Assembly (NCBI GenBank): GCA_032209605.1
Contig: JASFXZ010000003.1
Coordinates: forward strand, 10,852,807 to 10,916,806
Length of the DNA: 64,000 nt
From: Mactromeris polynyma
Taxonomy: Eukaryota; Mollusca; Bivalvia; Venerida; Mactridae
Direction: 5' to 3'
The notes under the pieces are model-generated. The model did no database searches, was not told the DNA's origin, and worked only from the letters and a program-made list of their open reading frames with translations. This document shows positions 9,701 through 24,700 of this stretch, piece by piece. The position numbers were made by a program, and so were the translations under genes. Numbering within the stretch: the stretch's first letter is position 1; each line of letters begins with the position of its first letter.

Positions 9701-12700
9701 TGGCAGGGAACGAACCAATATCAGATTTTATGGAGATATGGACATGCCGTGTATACATCATTGATTTTGTTTCTTGTTAAAGTAGATCTTCTAAATTACT
9801 GTTGTTTGACTTCTATGCTTACGTCGCCTAGATAAGTGTTTCCTGATTGGACTTAATACTGCAGGCTAGTGCTTATGGAACTGATGAAGATATTTCATTG
9901 CAGTTTTGTCAATTTTGATTTTCTTTTAGATTTTAATATTCAATCAGTTTATAAAAGGCAGCCATATATCTTACACCTTGCAATGGAGCTATTACTATTG
10001 AAGTTCTGATTTCCATAAGATAAACACTTCCTGCTTTTGAAAAGTTACTCTTCCCCAAATTGCCTGTATTATAATTTATTTTAATTACAAGTATAATTTG
10101 ACTCTAGCTAGTTAGTTAGTTGTAACCAAGCAGTTGACTTGTCACTTTGAGCATGTAATATTTGCTTATAATTGAATTTCACCAGAAAGACCACTCTTCT
10201 TACTCAAACATAAAGGGATAGAAAACCATAGCTTTGCATGTTATCAATATATGCACCTCAACAACATGGCCAAAAATAGGGACATATTAAACTTGAAATC
10301 ATTTTACATTCAGTATTGGGTGTGAAACTTTGCATAGAATTGTCTTTAACAAGAAGGACGCTATTCACACATTCAGGAAGGCATGGCAGTGCTAAGCATG
10401 ACTAAGACTTAAAAGTCCAGTGTTGATTAATTTTAGTCATTACAGTTTACACACTGGGTGACAGGCATTGTGTAGAATATGTTGCTAATTTTACCTTACA
10501 GAGATGCAAAGTTTGTGTGTACAGTTAAATGCTAGTCATCGTATGCTTGTGCTATTATTTAAGTTGACACAATATTACATGATAGTTTGACCACTTCAAC
10601 TGTACAGTCTTTTTTATATGGATAAATGTTCTTGAAATGCATTTTTCCATGTTAATTTTTTAATTCAATAAAACTTTTAATGTATATCTATGAAAAAGTA
10701 TGTGGAACGCTGAAACAAACATGACCAAAACATGTTATTGAGACCTTTCACTTGTTTAACCAACCATTTTTTTTAAATAATAAAGTATACATTTTTCCTC
10801 AGATTTTGCCAAAATTTCCCCATTGATCAGTAAAATTATTTTTTTACCTGTTATTTTTCTGCAGTACTCATAATTTCTGTTTCCAAATGTAAATATTGAC
10901 ACTGTGTTTTAAACATTCATAACAATCTATAAAACATGAAATGTATCCAGTTTTGCTTAATTTATCTTGGTTCCAAAAGTTCTGTAAATTTTCAAATTTA
11001 ACAATTTACGACGTAAATTTCCCCTTTCAAAAGGCCCAGCGTACTAGTACTACTACCCCAAAATCTGATTAAAGGGCTAGTGTAACACATTATCAGTTTG
11101 ATATCATTGCTATTACTTTCAGGTGGATTCGTTCATCTTGGATGCCGATGACCCTGACCCACCGATGGAGCCAAGTGGTAGCTTCCTTTTGCCACAAAGC
11201 ATGGAAGGACCAAATCTTCACACTGTAACAGTCGATCCTGAGACTCACGCAAGACTTGAGGCATTACTAGAGGCAGCAGGTAACATTGAAAATCACCAAA
11301 ATATTTTATCATGATGATTTGTAATGTAAAGTTACTGCATCATATTTCCCTTGTGGTTAAGTGCAAAGAAAAATATTTTCCATGTGTTAGTGTTTTTTTA
11401 AAGGATCGACTGGTATCCATTTTATTTTAATTTTCGGAAATTGAACATGTATAATGTACTGACCAGTATTTTTACTGACAGTTCCAAGGCTGTAATTCGC
11501 TGTATGGTTATTATTTCTTTTTGTGTTTTAAATGTATGTTATATTTCCCTTTCCCCTGTGTAATTCTTTCACTTTATAAAGTGTTCATGTTATTTTCTGC
11601 CCAGTTTTGGTCTATTGTTACCAGCTGTCTTGACTTGTCCTGTGTTCTTGTCCATCCATTAAGTCCCCCCTGTTTGTCCTCTTTGATTCTCCTAGTTATT
11701 CCTTATGACGGGTCAGGCCATTCCTTGTGCATTTGTTCCCTTACGTAACGGTATGTATCCTTTAACCTCCTCAAGTGCCTTATGTTTTATGGATTGCTGT
11801 TTGCCCGGAGGTCTGTGTGTATTCTCTCTCTTTTATTGTGTATAAATGATTGATCAATGCACACAATCTGTGGTAGTTTAGTTCCTCAGTCCTCTCCCTT
11901 CTTTAATTTTTGTTGTTAAAAAAACAAAGAGAGACTCCTACTTTTTGAACTCCTAGTGAGAACACCCGATGGGTTCCATTTGACCCCTGGAATTTCCAAA
12001 AAGCCACATTTTGGTCCTCGGGATTCTGACGGATGGGTCAATTTTACTCTTAAAGTATAGGTAATTTGGGTAATAAATGGTAAAATCTAGTTGAAAATTC
12101 AGCACCTTGTGGAACCCCTGCTTGAGTCACTGACCTCATACCCTGAAAAAGTAAAAAAAACAAAACTATAGGATAAGGTGTAAGCTGTCTGTAAATGAGA
12201 CTTCGTTTTCTCATCATTATTTTTAAGGTTTCTCTAGGCTACTAAACTTGTAAAGATTATACCAAACTGAGTCATCATGCAGATTCCCTGGTCAAATGCT
12301 TTCCACTAAATTTATTGGAATGATGTTCACATCTTTGTGTGGTTACATGTACCGTAATGTGAACTAATTTCACCAAACTTGCCCTGAAGCATACTTTGGT
12401 AATTAAAGTGTCTCTTTGGTTTAAATCAGAGAATTTACACTGAACATGTTATGTATTAAAAATGCATCTGTTACAACTTGATTTCCCTTGGCAAATTGAT
12501 GTGATAATGTTTTGCCTTGGTTTTCTGGTATCTTCAGTCATGTCCTGAAAAATTTGAACTTTTGAGAATATGTAAAAATAGTTCATAAAAATGAACGGTG
12601 CTTTTTTTGTATATTTATTTCACTATGCCTCCAACTTCTAGTAGGCTCTCACGGGGTGGGGCTATGTGTTTTGCAAAAATCTTTTTTGCTTTAAAGATCT

Positions 12701-15700
12701 ATATTTAAACATTTTATGATTCACTATACCTTTCAATTTTTATTTCATATCTTTGTTTGTCTTCAGGTATTGGAAAATTGTCCACAGCGGATGGAAAGGC
12801 CCTAACTGACCCTGAGGTTCTGCGGAAGCTGACATCTTCAGTGAGCTGTGCATTAGACGAGGCAGCACAGGCACTACATAGGATGCGTGCAGAGCAGCAG
12901 AGCCAGTTAGGGACTGTTGATAGGTAAGTAGGGAGATAAACCCCTAAAAATTGTGTGATCATGACCTGAGAATCTGAATGATCTGTCTGTGATTTATTTA
13001 TGCTCCGGATTTGTCTGTTACTGTACTGGTGTATCATAATGGTTTATATTTTGTCTCGTGGTTTACAGTGATTTTCTTGGGTAGTTCTTACTGACGAATA
13101 TAGGCTGTTTCCCCTCATCCAAGTGTCCATTTCCCCCCAAAACTCATCATTTTCCCCCAATTCTTTGTTCATTTATCCCCTCTGACTGATTTTCTTTTTA
13201 TTGAGTCAGGTTTTGTGTATTAACCTTTTATAATAGAATATTTGCTCTTACATCACCTCATATTATATTAAACACCAGCCACAGCTGAAAAAAGTTTTTT
13301 ATAAGCAAAACAACCATTTCCTTATTTTTCCTAATTTGGGATTTATCGAGCCTAATTTTCCCAATTGAAAAGGCACAGGCAGTAAAATTATTTTTAAAAA
13401 AATCACAGGTTTATGAGGTACACGCCCCAATTCATTTTAAGATGTAAAAGCTACCGCATTATTTAAGATAAGGAAATCATGAAAATTGATTGGTTTTACT
13501 GTTTGATTGAAATTGTCTATGAAGAAGAGTTTTAATGCATCAATCAACTTTGTTTCCTCTATCTGCAAAATCTGGATTAATAATTAAACAGATAATGTTT
13601 GGAACAGGTAACACTCGGTTCTAATGAATTCATGGTCTAATGTGATTGTGAGAGCAAAAACCTATTTTAGAGTTACAAATCATGACATTGTTGTTAACCT
13701 TTTGACCTTTCAGTTCTATTTTTAGAACAGTATGTTCCATTTCCTTACATTGTGGTGTAAGTTACTTTTATGCATACATGTCCATTGGTAGTTGGGTACA
13801 GTTGGTCAATTATTTTAACTACAACAGTTGGTCAATTATTTTGACTACTACATTCTTTAGAATGTAATAATTTATGATCTAATGGACGGCTGAAACTCTC
13901 TGTGTTTCAAGGAATATCAGCTGTGGCTTCAGGGCTTATTTTCTTTTTCCTTAAAATGTTGGGTCCAGAAAAGGGACCCACTTTTTCACAAACTATACCT
14001 GAGAAGTCCCCAAAATTGGCAAGAACTTAGAATGGAAATTCAGCATTTATTAATGATAGGTTTGCATCAAAGTAATAGCAAAAACAAGTGATAATTATCA
14101 TGGAGAATTGAAAACATTTTTTTGTTACTTACAGCCATAGATCATTGGCTGAGGCTTGTAGTGATGGTGATGTACCTACAGTGCAGAAGTTACTACGTGA
14201 GGGTGGTAGTGTACATGAGACAACAGAGGAAGGCGACAGTCTACTTTCTCTCGCTTGTTCTGCTGGATACTATGAACTTGCACAGGTTGGTACCTTCTAA
14301 TATTATAAAATCTTTCTATTGTCTGCTGAGTTGCTCTTTTTTTGAACAAAAAAAATGTCTGAAAGAAGTTGTCAGATTTTGTCAGCTTTGTGGTAATATT
14401 GTACAAGGGTGTTAGGAGTAACCTCCCATTTATGAAGTTTCCATCTGTCAAATGGGTATAATTGAGTTTTAATGTATGTCCATGCGTATTTGCTTGATTT
14501 TATTAGCAGAATCAGTCTAAATATAGATAGAGAATTTATATGTCTTATTGTCTAGCCAAATAACAAATTTATGCGAAAATAGGGAAACATAGTTGTCGTA
14601 GTGATCCGAAGGCTTTGTGTTGGAATTCTACCAAAGCGAAGTTGAACTGTGAATCCCTGAATTATAAAGCACTGGTTAGTAACCTGGCAATCATTCATCG
14701 TCGGTGATGAATATAAGTTGTCATAACTTGGTTCACGATCATTGTCAAAGAAATGAGTTTTAACTTAATGTGTTTTGCAGTTCTTATAGTGCTTGATGAA
14801 CTTATAGCTTTTACAAGTTTTATTATGTTGATATTTCAGGTTCTTCTTGCAATGAAGGCTAATGTAGAAGACAGAGGTATTAAGGGAGATTGTACACCAT
14901 TGATGGAAGCTGCAAGTGGCGGATATGTCGATATAGTAAAGCTGCTTATTGCTCATGGTGCAGATGTAAATGCTCAGTCATCAGCAGGTATAAGTTTTTT
15001 CGTGATATTTGTAGATATATAGTAATATTTCGACAGTTTATCTGCTGTACCCACTTCATTCTCTAATTTGAAGGGTTTTTGTTGGATATGAATAAAGAAA
15101 ATATTAGGTACAAGTTAGGAAAGTTTACAGTTTTAAAGCTTCTTTAAAAGATAGACTATGATTCTAGATGGTGTCTTGAATTTCAGTTTTGTTGGAAATA
15201 TGCAGTTTTATTATGCCCTGCCACCCCGCCATTCTTCCAAGAATGGCAAAGGGGCATGAAGGGTATCTATGTCCGTCTGTATGTCTATCTGTTATAAAAA
15301 TTAGTTTATGATTTGTAACTCTTGAAAGGATTGATGGATTCAATTCAGATTGGGCACATAAGCATAGGATATAAAATCAGGTCACGTTCGATTTCGGTTA
15401 CATTCCACCACTTTTTGATGGATCATGGCCCTGGTTAGACTTAAAACAAAGGTTTCGAAAAGCCAATAGCAGGGGCGTTCATGTTCGATGTCTTGTTTAA
15501 AAATGACTTGAAGTAAATTCTACATTATAACAAATTGCCATCTTAGGAATATGACAGTATATAGCTATTAAATCGGTCAAGAAAGGCATCAAATAAACTG
15601 ACGATGTCTTGCGGATTGTGCACATAAGTTTGTATTTATGTTGTAGGAAACACACCATTGCATTATGCTGCCTGTGGCGGTTATGAAGATGTTGTACAAG

Positions 15701-18700
15701 TTTTGATTGAAGCTGGCGCCAATGTTGAGCAACATAATGAAAATGGTCACACACCCCTGATGGAAGCTGCGAGTGCGGGGCATGTTGGGGTCGCTGCAAT
15801 CCTTCTCAATAACGGAGCAGGAATCAACACACACTCTAATGAATTCAAGGAGAGTGCATTAACATTAGCATGTTATAAAGGTAATGTACTGCTGCATAAG
15901 TGCTGACTTCATATCATATTATTGTTTAATGTGCTATCGCATGTCAAAAATCTATGATTTCACACTTGCATGCTTAAAATGTTTGAAAATCTCTGAAATT
16001 AGTATTGTTACAGTGTTTTCCCTGACGTACAAATCTTGTGTTATTGTCGCATTTTTCTGAGAAATGACCCCTAAAAATTAATTGTGTGCATCCAGGTGGA
16101 TGCAATTTCTTGAAAATTGAAATCACCTCAGTTTGTTTACCTTCCAGCAATTTTCTGAAAATGTACTTTCACTTTCATTATTACATGCAGACTGTGTCAT
16201 TGCTTAAGTAAATAAGCGTATATTCGATTTAGCATATTCCTGTATGACCCCCAGGGAAACCAGGGAGTTGCAATGACCCTCAATTTTAAAAGTCCAGGGA
16301 AAACACTGTTGTTATCTTTCAGAAGTGAAGTATATGAAGATGTGATTTTTCAAACTGGGATAAAATATGCTGGCTGATATTTTTACGACATTCTTGTAAT
16401 TAGCAAACATTTCCACATCGTGAAAGTTAGCTACTTATATTGTTTTAAACCAGTGCTGCTCATTCCACAACAGCGGTTTTAAGCCAGTTTGAGATATATT
16501 GTTGCCAATGTACTAGTATGTGAATAGTTATCTCCAATAATATATTTCAAATCTGATTAAGTTGTTTGATTATATAACCTTGCTATCTGTAACATTCCAG
16601 TCAACAAAATTGAGGAATGTCAACTAACGTTAAAGGCCACAGTCCTGTATTTAAAGGCTTTGCCTTTCCTTTCCGAACCTAAGCTCATAGGTTACTTGGT
16701 GACAGCTTTCAAACTAACCTGAAATTGCTTCACAAATTGCCTGTTATTCTGGTCATTTTGTTTTGACATGTACTTTGAATACATGGTAGCTTTGTTAAAT
16801 TGGATGATGAAATTTAGTCAGGGACCTTGCAACAAGCTACAATAGGTGTTTGATATTTGTCCTGCAACTTTCATGAAGCCGGAGATTTTACAATTCTCAC
16901 AAGGAATGCTAATACTAATTTGTTTAAATTTACATTTTCAGGTCATTTGGAGATGGTAAAATTCTTACTTGAAGCTGGAGCCGACCAGGAACATAAAACA
17001 GATGAAATGCACACTGCATTAATGGAGGCTTCAATGGACGGACATGTTGAAGTAGCTAGATTATTGTTAGATAGTGGAGCACAGGTTTGTACATACTTTG
17101 AACTGCTTAGAAATCGAGGGATTAGTGCAAACTGTATAACTGCTTCTTTACTTACCGGTTTTTCTGCAAGCAACTGAACAACTTCCTCGCATGCATCAGA
17201 GCAGGTGAACAGATGAATTTGTATTATCTTCAGTCAAATGTTTTGTACAACATAAGCCTCACCTAGGGTTTGAAATCTGCCACCTACAGATTTGCTGTCA
17301 AGTACTCTACAGCTAAATTAGAGTGGCTGGCCCTTACAGATTTGAACCAGATTTTCCTTACAGATTTGAACCAGATTTGAGTGTCTGGCCCTTAAAGATT
17401 TGAACCAGATTTGTGTGACTTTCTAACATAAGTAGTGGACTTGGTAACACTACTGGTACCTATTACTGATGGGAAGGCATAAACTTACTTTTCTGAAGAA
17501 GTTTATTTGTTGTTTTAGAGTCCCATGTCTTTTAGTATTTATTGTGAAGCTTGTTTAACAACATTATTATATTTCCAGGTTAACATGCCAGCTGATAGTT
17601 TTGAATCACCTTTAACATTAGCTGCATGTGGTGGTCATCTTGAACTTGCTAATCTTCTCATTGAACGTGGAGCTAATCTAGAGGAGGTGAATGATGAAGG
17701 ATATACACCATTAATGGAAGCTGCTCGTGAGGGTCATGATGAAATGGTCACACTTCTCTTGGGACATGGTGTGTTTATGTTTATCTATGATTTTTGCACG
17801 GTATTGATCATGAATAAGTTATTTTCCAAACTTTATATTCAACCATGTAATGGACAGATTGGGCACCTGAGAAATGTGATGTAACTGGTCAGTACTTCTT
17901 GATTTCTGACGTCAGATGTCAACAATGTTGTAAGACATTAACTTAGAAAAGGACAGAATTTTGGCCCCAAATTTGCCAGAAAAAAACATGGACTTGCAGT
18001 GTTGACTATTTGGATAATTGAAGTACAGTCAGACTTTGTTTATTTGACAACCTTGTATACGAATACACTGTATCTGATTTATCTTCTTATAAATGCTCAT
18101 TGAGTTGAAGTAGTCTATTCGAACCCATGTATTATTTGAAGTAATTTTCACAACCAATGAATTGGAATGAACGAGATCTAACTGTATAATAAACAAGACT
18201 GTATTTCAGATGCTGATATCAATGCTCAGACGGAGGAGACACAGGAGACTGCACTCACTCTGGCTTGCTGTGGTGGATTCCTGGATGTAGCTGCTTTCCT
18301 CATCTCTGCTGGAGCTGATATAGAATTAGGATGTAGCACTCCGTTGATGGAAGCTTCTCAAGAGGGACATTTAGAACTCGTTAAATATTTACTGAAAAAT
18401 AGTAAGTGACGACCTTAAGTAGATTTGCCAGTTATTTTGTTTGTACTTTTGAATAAATATTTTATTGTTTTTATACATTTTCCCTGACAAATATGTTGCT
18501 AGTAGATATTACTTCTGCAGTTTTACCATTCCTAAGTACTGCGACATTTTTAATTCTACATCTGAACAATATCTTAAGCTATGCATTCAACAGACTTTTT
18601 TATGCCCAAGCCATGCTTTGTGTGACCCCTGTCCGTCCACGCGAAAAAGTGGTTTCCGATCAATAACCCATGAAAAGATGAATATTGGGCACATAAGTAT

Positions 18701-21700
18701 TAGATTATAAAATTGTATCAAGTTATATTGCAGTTACAATTTACCAAAAATTAGTTTTTGATCATAAACGCTTGAAAAGCCCATAGTGGGGACATCCGTG
18801 TCCTATGGACACATCTAATTTTACAAGTAATGGACATGAATGAGCAATGTCTCATTGTAATAATGTATATTTTAGATGCTAATGTGAACGCTACCACTGG
18901 AACTGGGGACTCTGCCCTGACATATGCATGTGAGAATGGTCATACAGAAGTTGCTGACGTTTTGTTAGAACATGGAGCTGTGCTGGTAAGTATAGCATGG
19001 GTTATCTCCCTTATTCAACCATTCTCTTGATGTGTATCTGGTATATCATTTGAATGTGAGCTCATATGAATACTTCATGCTCTGGCTTTGCCCTTATGAA
19101 TGAAGATGTTAAGTCATATAATGTAAACTGCTAGAAATGTTGATGGATTTTAAGTAGAAGAGATGAACCAATTCATGAATGTCTTGGCATTGAGGAGAGT
19201 AAAGTCATGCTAATAAGTGGTCTCATTTAAATAAAAAGGAAAATTTTCTCTGGAAGTGTATATGCAATTATTTGAACGTTGTTAAACCAATAGCCACAAA
19301 AGTTTGCTTTTAGGAAAAAAAAGCAGCTTGTATTTTGACATGTATTTATATAGATATTGAAGGTTCTTGCGTTGAGAGTACTTAATTAAGAATGTATCAT
19401 TTTGTATTTCAGGAGCATGAATCAGAAGGTGGTAGAACACCTTTAATGAAAGCTGCTAGAGCTGGTCATCTGTGCACAGTACAATTCCTTATAACTAAAG
19501 GTAAGTTGTACATTATAACCTGTGCATTGAGTTAAATATCTTCATTATTGCTGTAGCAATCTCTTACAGAAGTGTTTGATAATGTAATTGTTTCTATATG
19601 ATAGTGTTTGATTATGTTTTGTTCAATCGTGGTGAGGTAGGCATATTGATTGTGAGATACAGGTCCCGACACATGATTTGAAGGTTGTAAGTTCCTATTC
19701 TGCCTTGATCAAGGTTGAACTATGAACTTCACAATGCCAGAATCAGGTGCAAGTACTGATAGTAATCCAGGAAGCAATCTTAGTGTGATTAATATACATC
19801 GTAAATTTGTTTCACATTCAATGTATGATCAATAAGTTGTAACAAAGCGTTTTTATGCTCAGAAGTTTGTAAACACATGATTTTAAATGTTACAATGTAA
19901 AGGAATATAAATACTTAATATAGTATTCTCTAGTATTTATGTAACCTTCGTAATAATTGTTCATTATCAGCAAATTTTCTCTGTCAGATGAAACTAATTA
20001 TGAGGGATTTAAAAACTTTTAAAATAGGATTTTAATGATCTTTGGATTGATCAATTTTTAGAAAGTTTCATATATCAGAATACATTATCAGCTTTAGACT
20101 TTACTGTCTCATTAACTATAACTTCTACTTTTTCTGCAGGCGCTGATGTGAATCGTCAGACGACGACCAATGATCACACTGTTTTATCATTAGCCTGTGC
20201 TGGAGGTCATTTGGCTGTAGTAGAACTTCTTCTGGCCCATGGTAGTGATCCAACTCATAAAATCAAGGTAAAAACATTGGTTCTTTTATCGTCACATTCA
20301 CAGCACTGGTTTGGTCATTATGGGGCTGTTTATGAGTACCATTCCCTTATTTAGTGTATGTTTTTCACCTGTTGGTTTTTAAAATTCCTCTTACAAAAAT
20401 GAAGGAAATTTTTTATAAGATTTGTTTATCCGTTTCTTTAAAAGTATTAAGACATTTGTCAGATAATACTGTATCTTTGTCATAACGAAGTAAAACCAGA
20501 ACAAAAATGTTAAAAAAAATACATCCAAGTTTGGCTTGAAATTCCCCTTTTCATCTGTCAAGAACACAAAATTCCGCCATTGATTGGTATGGGTATCGGT
20601 CCCCAATGCTGTCTAGTGCCCTGACATTTGTAACTGCTTTTACTTTGTGTACAATTGTTAGAATAAGAGTATTGCCCCTTTGCTAAACATTTGAAGTTTC
20701 AGATTGGTTACTTGAGGAAGAATTGACTCTATGGCATGTTGGTCTGACTTAAGTGACACGAGGATATAAATGTTAAGTCAAATGCAAGCATTATTTCAGA
20801 GAACAAATCTTTATTTACTTTCCTTAGTCTCTCCTGTGATATGATAAGCTTTGTACAGGCAAACAGTTTATGTTGTCATTTGAAACTAGGTACATCTATT
20901 CTGTTCCTTTGGAAATGATTGTTGACTGGTTTGGTTACCTCCCTTGTTATGCAATTTTGTCAATGGTTAATCTGATACAAGTAAGGTAACTCTGTATGAT
21001 CCTCCATCTGATTAACATTTTAGGATGGATCCACAATGGTGATTGAGGCAGCCAAAGGAGGTCACACATCTGTTGTTAAGCTGCTTTTAGAATATCCTAA
21101 CAGAGTGTTGATGAACCATGGACAGGAAGTGGCCCAGATTTCTGCTGCTGATCAACTTCTTATAGAGGTAATACTACATTAAATTCATATGTCAGTATCA
21201 ACTCCAATTAAATATTCCGTTGTATGTGAACTCTTATATTATTTGTGTTAATAGAAATGAAAAGGTTTTGTATTGACAATTACTTAAGTAAGTTGATGCT
21301 TTGAAAATTTGGTTTTTCTATTAAAAAATATTCTTATAAGAATAAGCATAGTGTGTTTACAAGTAGATTTATATCACTTGGTTGAAAAGTTTAAGTGAAT
21401 TGTTATTGTGGTCATATTCTTGTTTTCAGTCAAGGGTTCCAATCCATGGGCTAGGTAACATAGTGCCCCCTAGTGAGCCCGACTCCCATCCATCTAGATC
21501 CAACAATCTCACCACTACAGCTTGTGAGCATATCGATGGGGCTTCGCCAGTGAAGAGAAAGGCTCAAGAGAAGGACATGAACATCCCTGCCAAGGCAAGC
21601 GATCAGATATGGCAAAATATGCAGAAATCATTGAAGAAGTCTACACCATCCAGCACAGGCAACCAACATAACGTTGACGCAGCCACTAAAACTACAAAAA

Positions 21701-24700
21701 CATCCAATTTAACAACCTCAGGTGATCTCGCTGCCCAGATTAGTGAAAATGGAGTGATATCCGATCTGTTACCAGATGAAAAAAGTGATTTGAAAGCTGG
21801 TGAAAGATTAGAAGCGATTATCAGCAATGTAATGGCAAAAGAATTAATCAATACAACATCAACAAGAGAGGAACAGATTCTACGAAAACAGCAGATACTT
21901 GAAGAGCTCCAAAAGGTTGAGCGAGAGTTACAAGAGAAGGCCCATCAGCAGTTGTTGATTACTGCCCAGCATCAGCAGCAGCAACAACAACAGTTACAAC
22001 AGGCATTACAGAGAAAACCTTTACAGGTAAGATAACTACTGAATGTTTAAACTTTAACAGGAGTGATATCCAGGCCCCATTTTTCATAAAACATTTTGAT
22101 TGGGAATTTTCTCAAGTCAAATATTTAATTCCTTGTATGTAATTAATGTCACTAGCATTTAAGCATTTCCTCAATCAACTATGGTGTCAGAAGTAGGTGT
22201 GTAAAAACATGCCTGAAGCATACCACAATATATATTGCAATACTTAAGAAACATATTGCGATATGTACCACAATATATTGCTTCATTAACCTAAGCTATA
22301 TTGGCAGACATTTTTCTTATTTGAACACTTTTATTCAACTCTTAAGCTCTTCCTATAGGTTGAAAAGATGAAAATGTTGTGTAATGAAAACTATAAATGA
22401 TTTTTTTTCTTCCAGGCTTTCCAGAAACAGTTGGAAGCCCAAAAGGTTAAAACTCATATTCCTAGTCAAACTGTTGCTGTAGTTCCTCCATCTGCAGACC
22501 TCAAAGATCTTCAAATGTCCAACAATCTCGATAAACAAGCCTCACAATCGGGTAATGCAGAAACTGCCAAGCCAAACATTAAGCCCAATATATCAGAAAT
22601 ACCACCTCATATGTCGGTTCCCAGCCAGTCCAAACAAGCAGGGGACGAGGTATCTTCTGAGTCTCCACAGCAGAAACCAGCCATGATTCCACCTCCCCCT
22701 GAGAATGGTGCCAGCCATAGTAATCTGGAATCGGGGAAAAAGAATAATGTGCACAGTGGGAAAATGAATGGAGGAACTGTTAGCACTAATGGTCCTGCAC
22801 AGTCCCATAATGGAGGTAGGTTGTGTACTTCATAGTGTCATAGTGACTCCTAAACTGAAAGTTGATGGTTTAGAATCTCGTTTTCGGCGAGGTTGAACCA
22901 CTGACTTCCCAATGGACCAGTGGACAATCGTGTATTTAATTGGCCAATAATTGGATTAGATTTTAGAATTAAATGCATTTACATTATTACACATGGTTGC
23001 ATAATCCAATGGATTCACTTGAAAACCTTCGACAAATATATTTTGGTCAATTCCGGAATCTTGCAAGAGTACTGGTTATTAATCCAGGACGCTGTCATCA
23101 AGAGCTATTAGTACAAGTTGTAACATGTTGACTGATCCGGAAGAACTTGTTACACAATTAATATAACATGAATAAGTTAAAACTGAAACTAATAATTACT
23201 GAATTGTGTATTTCAATTGATTCGCATGATGGATGCTTTGTGAATACCATAACAACATTTTTGCTGGTGCCGATTGTTGAGACCTGTGCAAAAGTCAAAT
23301 CTAAATATAGAAATCTCTTCGATGACAAACCAACCTTTAGTCCTCTTGATACTGATTGGTAAAAGATAATTTCTTGATCCTTAATTATTAAGGGTTTATG
23401 TTCTTGAGTTCTTTTGGTAAGAGTCTAACATAGTGCATGAATTGTTGAACAAATTTTAATTGTGAAACTATTGCTCTGCAGGTACACAGTCATGTCAAGG
23501 AAGCAGTCAGCCGTCACGACCACCACTTCCAAACTCTAATCAGCTAATGAGTCCATTATCCACACTGGCTCAGAATATACCATTACCCCAGTCCACTGCC
23601 ATTCCTGTCAGTCAAGCCCCACCTAAACCCCCTCAGCTTACTTTAAGTCAACAACAACAGCTAGAACAACAGCTACAGCAGTTGCAGCTTCAACAGCAAC
23701 AACAACAACAACAAACAGTCCTGAACCAGCCATTTGTATTGAATGAGAATCAGCGACAAACTTTGCAGAATCTGATACTAAGACAACAGCAAGAGGCTCA
23801 GCAGTTAGCCCAACAGACTTCTCTTCAACAAACATCTTTGCAGTTTCCTCAGTTACAGTTAACTCCACAACAACAAGATCATCTCTTTCAGGTGAGTATT
23901 TTGTCTTGTTGGAAAATGGGAATGAAGTAGGGTGCATCATTTTGATCTTTTATTTTTAAGAGTTGTGACTACTATGTCTATAAGATTTTATTGAAAGTAT
24001 TTGGATCAAACTTTGTTTCATCTGAGCATTTATGTTATATTGTGTTGTTATGACTTTCCCTGCATTGTATTCTTTGTGAATCAGTAACTAAGTAGAGTAA
24101 ATATTAATGCTTTATGTTGAAATTAAATTTATTTACAACTTGCAGTATTAACATCGATAATCATACATAAAAGTATCAATGAATTACCTTCATAGCAGTT
24201 TTTGCAATGTGTCACATTCTGAAATTTACTATGAAGTGTTTAACGCATGAAATGTAGGTTGTTATGTACCAGTTGATATATTTGAAATCCTGATGAAGAG
24301 TCGGCCTCAATAACAAGTTGGTCTAAAAAATATGGCCACCAATTTCTTGCTGCAATAAATAATGCAAAAGGTTGAAAATAAGCCGCCATTATTGAGTGGC
24401 TTTGATTGTTTCTGTATTTACTGAGGTGTAAATCTAATGAGTAATAATTTGAATTGCTCTGAAATTAGCTTTTATCAGATAGCAAATATTAGATAGATTG
24501 TTGTCCCTCGAAATTTAGCCTGTCAAAAAAAATAAGCCACCAAGTCTTTACCAAAATGTACAATAAGCCACTGTATTTCAGGGTGGATTTATACACATCA
24601 GATATATACTTAACACCATTAAAAACGCAACTGTTTTAATTACGCTTCATTTTGTACATGGTGTTAAAAGCTACCAACTGTTACCAATGTTTAAAATATT

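Larger units (their letters stand above)
6725..12923 (+). other. ANKHD1: MASK N-terminal region (exons 1-3, aa 1-167)
   Basis: Exon 1 ends in the acidic motif SDEDEVSE and exon 2 opens with VDSFILD; joined across a 4.2-kb intron they recreate the conserved MASK N-terminal motif, which fixes this splice. Exons 2-3 carry [16 protein letters not shown] and [14 protein letters not shown], both typical of the family. The residues before the motif (1-53) are not conserved-looking and look disordered. Confidence 0.9.
14135..21167 (+). other. ANKHD1: MASK first ankyrin block, 15 repeats (exons 4-13)
   Basis: Fifteen ankyrin repeats, about aa 169-660, each recognisable by cores such as [21 protein letters not shown] and [11 protein letters not shown]. 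The count matches vertebrate ANKHD1. Many introns cut inside a repeat after the first base of a Gly or Asp/Asn codon, so exon edges do not follow repeat edges. Ankyrin stacks bind protein partners. No repeat appears broken. Confidence 0.93.
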
